Shown here: positions 1-6,375 of the stretch, one piece after another | Position numbering within the stretch: position 1 is the first letter of the stretch | Layout of the letters: each line of letters begins with the position of its first letter | Source: Candidatus Latescibacterota bacterium | Lineage (GTDB): Bacteria; Latescibacterota; UBA2968; GCA-2709665 | DNA: 9,066 bases | Assembly (NCBI GenBank): GCA_012271065.1 | Contig: JAAXHE010000276.1 | Location: 1-9,066, forward strand | Reading direction: 5' to 3' | Translations under genes and position numbers: made by a program | Notes under the pieces: model-generated | What the model saw: only the letters and a program-made list of their open reading frames with translations | Told to the model about the DNA's origin: nothing | Databases searched by the model: none

Positions 1-33
1 GCGGCTGCAAAAGCGCCGGTCGGGAATACACCG

Positions 34-64
34 GTAATTTTAAAACAGCTTTTAAAGTCATTAC
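34..64 (-). terminator. Possible AT-rich hairpin terminator after the lipoprotein gene
   Basis: GTAAT (34-38) pairs with ATTAC (60-64), and TTTAAAA (39-45) with TTTTAAA (50-56), around a 4-base loop, with a 3-base bulge on one side. It starts 16 bases after the lipoprotein stop. The stem is AT-rich and there is no clear T-tract after it, so it is a weak candidate. Confidence 0.35.
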
Positions 65-80
65 CCCGTGTGATCAGCGT

Positions 81-779
81 TCAGAAATCGAACCCCAGAC
101 GGTCGTCCACGCGTACGGTCACGGTGTCGGGTTCGCTTGTAATCGCACCTTCGGCAACAACGATATCGTCACGGACGCGCAGTTCGAAAACAAAGTCGGC
201 CGGCGCAACGGCCCTGAAGACCGGCATGCTGTTCTCGGCGTCGAAATCGACCCCGGGACCGTCGAGCTGCGTCCAGGCATACCGGAGCGGGTCCCGGTCC
301 GGGTCCGAACTCCCCGTTCCGTCCAATGTCACGCGGAGTCCGCTCCCGTACGCGATCGTGCGATCCATCCCCGCATCCGCCACGGGCGGTCCCTGGGTAA
401 CATGGATTTCGACCATCCCCTCCGTTATGGTGCCTGATTTTCCGTCGTCGACTTCAACCTTGAGCGTATAGACGCCCGTCACGATAGGCGCGACCCAGAC
501 CACGGTCACAGAATCCTGAAAGAGCCCTCTCAAGGAATCCTGGTTGCTGGCCGCGAACTGCCCGCCCTCTTCCCTCTTGAGGTCCGTCCACAGATAGTCC
601 AGTTCGTCGTTGTCCGCGTCTGAAGTGAAGAGCGTGATCTGGACCTTGCTTCCGCGTCCTACAGACGGATGGTCATCCTGGTCCGTGGTTAGCTCCACGA
701 TCTGCGGCTGTTCCTGTCTGTCCAGCAGGCCACAGCCTGTGAGGAAAGACAGGCAGACCAACACCAGTGTCCAGCGCAC
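81..779 (-). CDS. Lipoprotein with two PKD/Ig-like domains
   Basis: Predicted exported lipoprotein of 232 aa. A short hydrophobic signal peptide (residues 2-15) ends in the lipobox L13-T-G-C16; Gly17 at +2 does not suggest inner-membrane retention, so outer-membrane anchoring is likely in a diderm. Two beta-sandwich domains of PKD/K319L type follow (about 26-127 and 131-226); matching segments SDADNDELDYLW (53-64) and SSDPDRDPLRYAW (157-169) show an internal duplication. Such domains usually serve as adhesive or structural modules; no catalytic residues are visible. The start is a GTG at 779 with GAGGG (789-785) 5 bases upstream, giving a proper signal peptide; the ATG at 911 would place about 44 polar residues before it. 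It is 239 bases from SCO and may be independent of the oxidase genes. Confidence 0.83.
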   Translation of the reverse strand: MRWTLVLVCLSFLTGCGLLDRQEQPQIVELTTDQDDHPSVGRGSKVQITLFTSDADNDELDYLWTDLKREEGGQFAASNQDSLRGLFQDSVTVVWVAPIVTGVYTLKVEVDDGKSGTITEGMVEIHVTQGPPVADAGMDRTIAYGSGLRVTLDGTGSSDPDRDPLRYAWTQLDGPGVDFDAENSMPVFRAVAPADFVFELRVRDDIVVAEGAITSEPDTVTVRVDDRLGFDF

Positions 780-1018
780 GATATCCCTCGGCAAAAATAC
801 GGCAGGCGGGTAAACACTTTGGTTCGGGTCCGTCCGGGCTTCGCTGCAACATTGACGGAGCCGTGACGGAACACCCGTTCTGACTCTCTGGCCGCTATTG
901 AGTTCCATCAAACGCGCGGGACTGTCTGAGAACGCCGGCGCGGAATCCGGGCGTCATCACGAGGACAGCGATTGAACTGGAGTTTATCAGCCCGTTAAAA
1001 GAGTCCATCCGGGGAAAC
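780..1018 (-). other. 239-base gap between SCO and the lipoprotein gene
   Basis: No convincing gene. The lipoprotein reading frame is open back to an ATG at 911, but that form has no ribosome binding site and would bury the signal peptide. An imperfect hairpin (ACGCCGG 932-938 with CCGGGCGT 947-954, one bulged base) could stop transcription after SCO but lacks a T-tract. The SCO stop codon itself lies in a short palindrome, GAAACTGAGTTTC (about 1014-1026). No promoter is clear enough to call. Confidence 0.4.
785..789 (-). promoter_or_regulatory. Ribosome binding site deciding the GTG start of the lipoprotein
   Basis: GAGGG on the minus strand, 5 bases before the GTG at 779. It places the start directly before the lipobox signal peptide. 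Confidence 0.65.
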
Positions 1019-1651
1019 TCAGTTTCTTTCCTTCAACACCGCCCTCATGTCGGGCAGGAGTTTCTTCACGAGGCCGGGATCCGTCCCGTCGTAGTATGCC
1101 CGTACCCGCCCCTTTCTGTCCACCAGGGCAAATCGCAGGCTGTGCATAATCTGGTCCGTGCCTTCTTCCACGCCTCCCACACCCAGTTGAAAGCCGTTAC
1201 GAATGACGCTGTACACCCCGGGCTTCTCGCCTGTCAGAAACAGCCAGCGATCCGCATCTGCCAGATAGCGGTCCGCATACCCGGAGAGCACCTCGGGGGT
1301 ATCCCGCTCCGGGTCCACGGAGAATGACACGAGCCGCGCGTCCGGATATTTCCTCAGCGGCGCCTGGAGCGCCTGCATCTTCGCCGAAAGCAACGGACAC
1401 GGACCCGCGCAGTGCGTGAAGATGAAGTCCGCAACCCAGACGCGGCCGAGCAGTTCCGAGAGACCCATCTGCCTGCCGCTGCGTTCCACGAGCAGGAAGT
1501 CAGGAACCTCGCCCAGAACCGGAAGACGCTGCGATTGGGCCCGTATGGCCTTGAGTTCGCGCAGGAACAGGAATGTCCCCACCGTCAGCATCAATAGCGT
1601 CGCGCCGGCCAGCACCAGCCAGAACACGCGAACCTGTCTGGGTACACCCAT
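1019..1651 (-). CDS. SCO1/SenC family copper chaperone
   Basis: Membrane-anchored thioredoxin-fold protein that loads or reduces the CuA site of cytochrome c oxidase subunit II. The protein is 210 aa with one N-terminal helix (about 9-30), so the domain faces the periplasm. Copper-site residues are all present: C81-A-G-P-C85-P (CxxxCP) and His170 in QIMHSLRFALVD. SVDPERDTPE (111-120) is the usual conserved strand after the copper loop. The ATG at 1651 lies 5 bases after the permease stop; AAGGAG (1670-1665) sits inside the permease gene, 13 bases upstream, rather far, but no better start exists and the N-terminus is right for a signal anchor. It closes the ABC/ABC/SCO unit. Its presence supports a CuA-containing subunit II nearby although none is in the window. 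Confidence 0.95.
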   Translation of the reverse strand: MGVPRQVRVFWLVLAGATLLMLTVGTFLFLRELKAIRAQSQRLPVLGEVPDFLLVERSGRQMGLSELLGRVWVADFIFTHCAGPCPLLSAKMQALQAPLRKYPDARLVSFSVDPERDTPEVLSGYADRYLADADRWLFLTGEKPGVYSVIRNGFQLGVGGVEEGTDQIMHSLRFALVDRKGRVRAYYDGTDPGLVKKLLPDMRAVLKERN

Positions 1652-1656
1652 CGGTA

Positions 1657-2466
1657 TTATCGCACTCCTTCCCGCCGCCTGATCACACCCAGAGAGATGC
1701 CCAACGTCAAGAGAAGGAACAGGCACGTCACAAGAAGACACACTTCGAACGGCGGGATCCCTCCCGCCAGTTCAGGCGCTTCCAGGTACAGGGCATGCCG
1801 CACGCCGGCAACACCATAGGTCAGTGGATTGATCCGCATCAGCCAGCCGAGCCATTCCGGCACGCCGGAAAGCGGAAACAATGCCCCGGAGAGCGCCCAC
1901 ATCGGCAACAGGAACAGGTTCATAATTGCGTGGAACCCGGCCGTGGACGCCATTTGCCACGCGATTGCGAACCCCAGACCTGTCAGCGCCAGACCCACCA
2001 GGAACAGGAACGCCACCGTTGCCGCGAGCGCAAAAGGGCTGACCGGAATGTCAAGCTCGTAAACGAACAACAGGAATACCATGCCTTCCAATACCGCCAG
2101 CGTCGTTCCGCCCATCACCTTGCCGATCACCACGCCGCTCCGCGAAACCGGCGCGACCAGCACGGACTGCATAAACCCCTCACGCCGGTCTTCGACCACC
2201 GAAATCGTGGAAAAAATCGCAGTGAAGAGCAAGACCATAAGGAGCGCGCCAGGATAGATATATTCCAGGTAGCTCATCGTTCCCGATGTGCCCGCGGGTG
2301 CGAATGACGCGCTCATTCCGATGCCCAGCAGCAGCCAGAACACGAACGGTTGCAGGATCGCGCCAAGCAGCCGGTGCCGGTCTCTGGCGAATCTCACGAG
2401 TTCCCGCTTCCACAGCGTGGCCGCCGGGAGGATGAACCCTTCGCCACGCATTGCCTCATCCGGCAT
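1657..2466 (-). CDS. ABC-2 type transporter permease
   Basis: Membrane partner of the preceding ATPase. The protein is 269 aa with six predicted helices (about 32-52, 68-90, 115-136, 145-170, 178-200 and 240-261). Family marks: EDRREGFMQSVLVAPVSR (92-109), the cytoplasmic coupling segment after helix 2, and ALSGALFPLSGVP followed by INPLTYGVAGVR (191-223), the conserved ABC-2 stretch around helix 5. The ATG at 2466 is chosen because GGAGGG (2477-2472) is 5 bases upstream; it overlaps the ATPase gene by 11 bases. SCO starts 5 bases after the stop. The domain is of the DrrB/NodJ/NosY kind, most of which act in export or membrane remodelling. The transported molecule cannot be read from the sequence; there are no His/Met-rich metal-binding stretches. 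Confidence 0.94.
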   Translation of the reverse strand: MPDEAMRGEGFILPAATLWKRELVRFARDRHRLLGAILQPFVFWLLLGIGMSASFAPAGTSGTMSYLEYIYPGALLMVLLFTAIFSTISVVEDRREGFMQSVLVAPVSRSGVVIGKVMGGTTLAVLEGMVFLLFVYELDIPVSPFALAATVAFLFLVGLALTGLGFAIAWQMASTAGFHAIMNLFLLPMWALSGALFPLSGVPEWLGWLMRINPLTYGVAGVRHALYLEAPELAGGIPPFEVCLLVTCLFLLLTLGISLGVIRRREGVR

Positions 2467-3397
2467 TACCGCCCTCCGCCGTCTCGAACGGACGCCCCGT
2501 CTCCCGTATGAACACATCCTCCAACGTGGGCCGTCCCAGTCTGATTGCAGAGATCCGTTCCCTGAAACCGGCGTACAGCGAAGCCATCATCGCCTGCCCG
2601 TCGTCGCACTCAATCCGTACGGTGCCGTCCACAAGTGTCGTTGTAACACTCACCTGCGCTTCGATTTCCGCCCGCAGTACCTCTGTTTGTTCGGCTTCGA
2701 TCACCAGAATGTCCTTGTTCATCGATCGCTTCAGCTCGTCCGGCGCACCCTGCGCGACAAGCCGCCCCCGGTCCAGTATGCCCACGCGGTCGCATCGCTC
2801 CGCCTCCTCGATGAAATGCGTGGTCAACAGTGCTGTGACACCCTGTTCCTCACGAAGCTTCCGCAAGTCGTCCCACAGCGTTCTGCGGGCGCGCGGGTCC
2901 AGTCCGCTGGAGGGTTCGTCAAACAACAACAGTTCCGGCCGGTGCAGCAGTCCTCTTGCCAGATCCACGCGCCTCCGAAGTCCGCCGGAAAGCTCCTCCG
3001 TCCTGTCGTTCTCGCGATCCGTGAGGCCGACGCTTCGGAGAATCGACTCGATCCGCTCTTTTAAAGCGCGCCCGCGCAGACCATACAGATGGCCCTGATG
3101 GCGCAGGTTTTCAAGAACCGTCAGCTTGAGGTCCAGGCTGGCATTCTGAAACACGACCCCGATTCGCGCACGTATTTCCGCGGCATCTCGAAGAAGATCG
3201 TGGTCCAATATGCGAACCGTTCCTTCGGAGGGTTCGAGGATCGTGCTCAGGATGCGAAACAGCGTTGTTTTCCCCCCGCCGTTCGGGCCCAGCAGGCCGT
3301 AGATTTCCCCCTTCTCGATTCGGAGATCGATTCCGTCGAGCGCAATCCGACTTCCGTAACAATGGCGCAACCCGGCAACTGCGATCGCAAGCGGCAC
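2456..3397 (-). CDS. ABC transporter ATP-binding protein (ABC-2/DrrA-NatA type)
   Basis: Cytoplasmic ATPase that would power the adjoining permease. The protein is 313 aa. In order: Walker A GPNGGGKTT (37-45, with Gly where Ala is usual in GPNGAGKTT), Q-loop Gln84, signature LSGG (136-139), Walker B LLLFDE (156-161), D-loop SGLDP, and H-loop His194 in LLTTHF. A C-terminal domain (about 225-313) ends with RPTLEDVFI, typical of DrrA/CcmA-like exporter ATPases (COG1131). The start is a GTG at 3397 with a strong AAGGAG 5 bases upstream. It overlaps the permease gene by 11 bases, so the two are translated together. The substrate is unknown. Neighbouring SCO and oxidase genes suggest a maturation role comparable with NosF in nitrous oxide reductase assembly, but drug or lipid export cannot be excluded from sequence. 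Confidence 0.95.
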   Translation of the reverse strand: MPLAIAVAGLRHCYGSRIALDGIDLRIEKGEIYGLLGPNGGGKTTLFRILSTILEPSEGTVRILDHDLLRDAAEIRARIGVVFQNASLDLKLTVLENLRHQGHLYGLRGRALKERIESILRSVGLTDRENDRTEELSGGLRRRVDLARGLLHRPELLLFDEPSSGLDPRARRTLWDDLRKLREEQGVTALLTTHFIEEAERCDRVGILDRGRLVAQGAPDELKRSMNKDILVIEAEQTEVLRAEIEAQVSVTTTLVDGTVRIECDDGQAMMASLYAGFRERISAIRLGRPTLEDVFIRETGRPFETAEGGNAG

Positions 3398-3515
3398 AGG
3401 GACTCCTTAGAATCTGTTTCGAATCCGCCCGGCGTGGTCTGGGCCCGGCTGCCGGAACGACGGCGCGAGACACCCGGAAAGTTTAAAACCGCCGCATGTC
3501 GGAAACCGACGCAAT
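3398..3515 (-). other. Leader between the terminator and the ABC/SCO unit, presumed promoter region
   Basis: About 120 bases separate the terminator from the ABC ATPase start; they must hold a promoter if the downstream genes form their own transcript. A small hairpin (GTCGG-TTT-CCGAC, about 3497-3509) and an A/T-rich GGTTTTAAACTTT (minus strand, about 3478-3490) are visible, the latter a weak -10 candidate. I find no -35/-10 pair I would defend and no coding frame with a ribosome binding site. Confidence 0.35.
3403..3408 (-). promoter_or_regulatory. Ribosome binding site deciding the GTG start of the ABC ATPase
   Basis: AAGGAG on the minus strand, 5 bases before the GTG at 3397. No in-frame ATG lies nearby, and the resulting N-terminus fits the ABC fold (Walker A at residue 37). 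Confidence 0.8.
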
Positions 3516-3552
3516 CCGAAAAGAGAAAGGTGATAGGCAACCCCTATCACCT
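3516..3552 (-). terminator. Intrinsic terminator after ctaB
   Basis: AGGTGATAGG (3528-3537) and CCTATCACCT (3543-3552) form a perfect 10-bp stem with a 5-base loop. Read on the minus strand it is followed at once by TTTCTCTTTT (3527-3518), a T-rich tract as expected for Rho-independent termination. It lies about 30 bases after the ctaB stop and before the ABC ATPase, so it probably ends the oxidase/heme A transcript, perhaps with read-through. The tract is broken by two C residues, so efficiency may be partial. Confidence 0.85.
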
Positions 3553-3583
3553 GGCAATACCCGGTTTGCGTCGACCGACCCGA

Positions 3584-4486
3584 CTACAGAAACGCATCGA
3601 ACAACAGGGCGATCCAGAGCAGAGGCAGATAGACCAGCGTCGTTCGCAGCAACCGTCTCGCGTTCTGCTCCGTCCGGGTACTTGTAAACAAGACAACAAA
3701 AAGGACGAGGCATAGCCCCGCCGCCGCTGCCACGGCCGCGTAGAGCAAACCGGTCATCCCCGCAAGCCACGGCAGGAAGGAAAAAACCAGCAGGATAGCG
3801 CCGTATACGCCGATCTGCGTAGCCGTCCTTCGACCCGCCGGATCGCCGATGGAGATCATCTTGAATCCGCCGCGTTCGTAGTCGTCCCTGTAGATCCAGG
3901 CGATAGAGAAAAAATGAGGAAACTGCCACAGAAACAGAATGCCGAACAGTAGCCACGCGCCCCAGCCGATCTCCCCCTGCGCCGCGGCCCAGCCTCCCAT
4001 CGGCGGCAATGCCCCCGCAACGGCGCCCACCGCGGTATTGTGCGTCGATCTTCGCTTCAAGGGCGTATACATGAACAGATAAATAACTGATGTCAACCCT
4101 GCCAGAAGGCCCGCCAGCCAGTTGATCTGCAGCCCCATATAGAGGATACCGGTTCCGGACAGCAGCAGCCCGAACAGATAGGCCTCTTCCGCATACAGAC
4201 GACCGGCAGGAAGGGGCCGGTTCGCCGTGCGCTCCATCCTGGCATCCGTCTTCCGTTCCAGGAACTGGTTCAGTACGGCCGATCCGCTCGCGACAAGGAC
4301 GGTCGCCAGCAGCGTATGCAGGAGTCGAGTGAACTCGATGACGCCGGCCGCGCCCAGAACGAACCCGACCGTTGTACTCAATACGACAAAGACGGTGATT
4401 TTGGGCTTGGTGAGGGCTACATAATCCATCAGGCGCGCCCACGACAATGCCACGTCCGCCGTCCCGGCCTCAACCCGCGGTTTCAT
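3584..4486 (-). CDS. ctaB: Protoheme IX farnesyltransferase (heme O synthase)
   Basis: Polyprenyltransferase of the UbiA superfamily: it adds a farnesyl group from farnesyl diphosphate to the heme B vinyl, making heme O, the substrate of CtaA. The protein is 300 aa with about nine helices. The first allylic-diphosphate/Mg site is N73-x3-E77-x3-D81-x4-R86-T-x2-R90-PL; the first acidic residue is Glu where E. coli CyoE has Asp. YTPLKRR (140-146) follows, and the second site contains DDYERGGFKM (201-210). The ATG at 4486 is chosen over an upstream TTG (4504) because GGAGGA (4502-4497) precedes it by 10 bases and would lie inside the longer form. It follows ctaA by 21 bases and is followed by a strong hairpin terminator, so it is probably the last gene of the oxidase unit. 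Confidence 0.96.
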   Translation of the reverse strand: MKPRVEAGTADVALSWARLMDYVALTKPKITVFVVLSTTVGFVLGAAGVIEFTRLLHTLLATVLVASGSAVLNQFLERKTDARMERTANRPLPAGRLYAEEAYLFGLLLSGTGILYMGLQINWLAGLLAGLTSVIYLFMYTPLKRRSTHNTAVGAVAGALPPMGGWAAAQGEIGWGAWLLFGILFLWQFPHFFSIAWIYRDDYERGGFKMISIGDPAGRRTATQIGVYGAILLVFSFLPWLAGMTGLLYAAVAAAAGLCLVLFVVLFTSTRTEQNARRLLRTTLVYLPLLWIALLFDAFL

Positions 4487-4507
4487 AAAAACAAAGTCCT
4501 CCAACGC

Positions 4508-5512
4508 TCAGTTTTCTACCTGCACCGTTGCGACCCTGGAATCTACTGCACCGCATATCCGCCATACGCGCAGCGTCAGCACCAGGCTGGTGGCAAGCAC
4601 CGTCGCACCCACGACCACGTGTAACGTCGTGATTGCGACCGCCTTGCCCGTCCAGATCACCAGGGCCCCCAGCGCCAGTTGAACGACAAGCTGCGCCAAC
4701 AAAACCACGGAGGGTATCTTCAGTTCGGGCCGGGATCCGTGCGCGCGCAGAACGCGGCACGCGGTCCAGACCAGAACGCCGGAAACGACAACGGCCCACG
4801 CCCGATGGGCAAAGTGAATGGCAACACGTGTCCGAAACGTCTCGATTGAAATGGGAAACGGGTCCGTGGCGTCCACAGTCAATTCGGAGAACGGCGGAAT
4901 CAGGCGGCCGAAGGAAAGCGGAAAATCGGGAATGGCCAGGCCGGACTCGGTATGCCGCATCAGCGCGCCGAGGACAAGCTGGATGAAGACCACCGACGTG
5001 CAGGCCGCGGCCAGCCACTTCAGCGGCGCCCCGCCCGTCGCCGAAATCGGTTCCGCCTCCGTCTGCCAGCCGGCCGACGTAAACAACGCGATGCCAACGG
5101 TAAGACAGAAAAAGACTTGCGCCAGGCAGGCGTGACTTACGGAAATCCACGTGGGCAGGAGGTACAGCACCGTCAACCCGCCCAGCAGACCCTGCAGGAC
5201 AATCGCGGCCAGGGCTGCAACACCCAGGTTTCGCAACCAACGCCGTTCTTCCCGCCGCCACATCCAGACGGCGAGTGCCGTCGTCAGGATCCCCACGAAC
5301 GTCGCCACCATCCGGTGACCGTGTTCGTAGAAAATCCCGCCGACCATAGGCGGAAACACCATACCGTACGAAAGCGGCCAGTCCGGTACCGCCAACCCGG
5401 AGCCCGTACTGCTGACCATCGCACCGGCGAAAATTAAAAAAAGGGTGGCGCCGGCCGTGAACACGGAGAACCGGTGCAGCCAGCGATACCCCTTCGACAT
5501 CGCGATATCCAT
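4508..5512 (-). CDS. ctaA: Heme A synthase (COX15/CtaA family)
   Basis: Inner-membrane enzyme that oxidises the C8 methyl of heme O to a formyl group, giving heme A for subunit I. The protein is 334 aa with about eight helices in two similar halves. Candidate heme-ligand histidines are in YEHGHR (His64/His66), SVSHACLAQ (His127), HFAHR (His233/His236) and TTLHVVVGA (His298). Each half carries a matching outer loop, SGLAVPDWPLSYG (38-50) and SGLAIPDFPLSFG (190-202), showing the internal duplication of the family. The Cys pair seen in the first outer loop of Bacillus CtaA is absent. The ATG at 5512 is preferred; an ATG at 5500 (MSKGYRW) has an equally acceptable upstream GGA and cannot be excluded, and a GTG at 5527 is also in frame. 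ctaB follows after 21 bases. Confidence 0.95.
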   Translation of the reverse strand: MDIAMSKGYRWLHRFSVFTAGATLFLIFAGAMVSSTGSGLAVPDWPLSYGMVFPPMVGGIFYEHGHRMVATFVGILTTALAVWMWRREERRWLRNLGVAALAAIVLQGLLGGLTVLYLLPTWISVSHACLAQVFFCLTVGIALFTSAGWQTEAEPISATGGAPLKWLAAACTSVVFIQLVLGALMRHTESGLAIPDFPLSFGRLIPPFSELTVDATDPFPISIETFRTRVAIHFAHRAWAVVVSGVLVWTACRVLRAHGSRPELKIPSVVLLAQLVVQLALGALVIWTGKAVAITTLHVVVGATVLATSLVLTLRVWRICGAVDSRVATVQVEN

Positions 5513-5540
5513 TTCCGTCCGGCTCACCCGCCAACCCCGG

Positions 5541-5843
5541 TCATTCCGCGTCGGTGGCAAGCCACTTGCCGTTCAAACCGGGCATTCCCGGCCGGCCCCG
5601 GGAATTATCCAGCGCGTTACCGAAACGTCGCGCCCGGCGCACCCAGAAGATCGTCACGCCCACAATTCCGACCAGCACGGACACGACAATCCCCATCAGC
5701 ACCAGGACCCCCGCCGCAGCTCCCTTCGCCATATCGGATTCCGGATTCCCGTAACACACCGCGCATGCCCGAGCCACCTCGGGAATCATAACGCCAATGG
5801 CTACGGCCGCGGCAACGCAGGCGCGCCTCACAGGTAACTCCAT
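5541..5843 (-). CDS. Small exported or membrane-anchored protein with a CAVCYG (CxxC) motif, function unknown
   Basis: The protein is 100 aa. A short basic n-region (MELPVRR) and a hydrophobic stretch to about residue 20 look like a signal peptide; VARA before Cys27 is a plausible signal peptidase I site and is not a lipobox, since Arg sits at -2. Next comes C27-A-V-C30-Y-G-N-P-E-S, then one membrane helix (about 43-68) and a basic segment RRARRF. By the positive-inside rule the CxxC would face the periplasm, where the CuA site of subunit II also lies. The start at 5843 overlaps the preceding gene by 16 bases; the AAGGG directly before it is too close to be ideal, so the exact start is less certain than the frame. 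ctaA begins 28 bases after its stop. A copper-binding or thiol redox role in oxidase assembly is possible, but unproven. Confidence 0.8.
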   Translation of the reverse strand: MELPVRRACVAAAVAIGVMIPEVARACAVCYGNPESDMAKGAAAGVLVLMGIVVSVLVGIVGVTIFWVRRARRFGNALDNSRGRPGMPGLNGKWLATDAE

Positions 5844-6034
5844 CCCTTGAGCTTTTTCAGGAACCAAAGGCCGTACCAGACCAGGACGCCGCACCCGGCA
5901 AAGGAAGCGACGCCGAGTCCGAGATTCGTGCCGTTGCCCGTTGCGAGGTAGTCCTGAATCGCCCAGATGCCGAAACCCAGACAGCACAGTATGGACACAG
6001 TGACAAAGACCACGTGGAATGTTTTCAGAGACAT
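5828..6034 (-). CDS. Small two-helix membrane protein in the oxidase operon, function unknown
   Basis: The protein is 68 aa with two predicted membrane helices (about 4-26 and 38-60) joined by a short Gly/Asn-rich loop, and a basic, aromatic C-terminus (KKLKGWSYL). I do not recognise a named family, although small proteins with this topology and a similar tail seem familiar from oxidase clusters of several non-model phyla (from memory, not checked). The ATG at 6034 is preceded by CGGAGA at a spacing of 5 bases; an upstream ATG (6070) would overlap the ctaF stop and add a polar tail without a ribosome binding site. It sits 25 bases after ctaF and overlaps the next gene by 16 bases. Position suggests an oxidase subunit or assembly factor; this is inference from context only. 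Cys18, Cys19 and Cys45 lie in or near the helices. Confidence 0.82.
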   Translation of the reverse strand: MSLKTFHVVFVTVSILCCLGFGIWAIQDYLATGNGTNLGLGVASFAGCGVLVWYGLWFLKKLKGWSYL

Positions 6035-6059
6035 TGGGTTCTCCGAATCTGGACTAACC

Positions 6060-6365
6060 CTACATTTCACCCACGCCCGTAAATTCCGTAAATGAAGGCA
6101 GCAGCATCAGTAATACAAAAAAGGCGACCGTCACCGCCAGCACCCAGTAAATAATCTGTTTCTCGGAAACCAGATGCATGAAATAGCCGGCGACCAGCCC
6201 GCCCTTGATACTCGCAATGAACAGTGCGATCAGGACCGTTACCGCAACCGACTCGATATGGAGATAGGAGACGGCGACCGTGACTACCGTCAGCACGGCC
6301 AGCGCGGCAAACACCAGAATGTAGACCCGAACATGCTTCCTGATCTCTTCAATGCTATCGGCCAT
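6060..6365 (-). CDS. ctaF: Cytochrome c oxidase subunit IV (prokaryotic COX4 family)
   Basis: Small accessory subunit of bacterial aa3/caa3 oxidases, thought to stabilise the complex and the CuB site. The protein is 101 aa with three predicted helices (about 14-34, 40-63 and 71-92). The second helix carries the family-like stretch IKGGLVAGYFMHL, followed by a short SEKQ turn. The reading frame is open further upstream, inside ctaE, but the ATG at 6365 is chosen because AAGGAG (6377-6372) lies 6 bases before it and the protein then has the normal family length. It follows ctaE by 10 bases and precedes the 68-residue protein by 25 bases. The assignment rests on length, topology, the GYFMHL segment and position; sequence similarity in this family is generally low. 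Confidence 0.88.
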   Translation of the reverse strand: MADSIEEIRKHVRVYILVFAALAVLTVVTVAVSYLHIESVAVTVLIALFIASIKGGLVAGYFMHLVSEKQIIYWVLAVTVAFFVLLMLLPSFTEFTGVGEM

Positions 6366-6375
6366 ACCAGGCTCC

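Noticed and set aside
70..471. Plus-strand open frame of 133 codons opposite the lipoprotein
   Set aside because: Ser/Thr/Arg-rich antisense shadow; the minus-strand frame has a ribosome binding site, lipobox and PKD motifs.
81..911. Longer form of the lipoprotein starting at the ATG at 911
   Set aside because: It would add 44 polar residues before the signal peptide and has no Shine-Dalgarno sequence; the GTG at 779 has both a good site and a correct signal peptide.
1573..3064. Long plus-strand open frames opposite the ABC and SCO genes (244 and 258 codons)
   Set aside because: Antisense shadows rich in Arg, Gln, His and Pro, without ribosome binding sites or recognisable domains.
3483..4442. 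Long minus-strand open frame (319 codons) inside ctaB
   Set aside because: It lies in another frame of ctaB, is rich in Arg/Gly/Ser without any family motif, and is explained by GC-rich codon use of the real gene.
4470..5534. Long minus-strand open frame (354 codons) across ctaA
   Set aside because: Out-of-frame shadow of ctaA, Arg/Gly-rich composition, no membrane or domain pattern; ctaA in the other frame is unmistakable.
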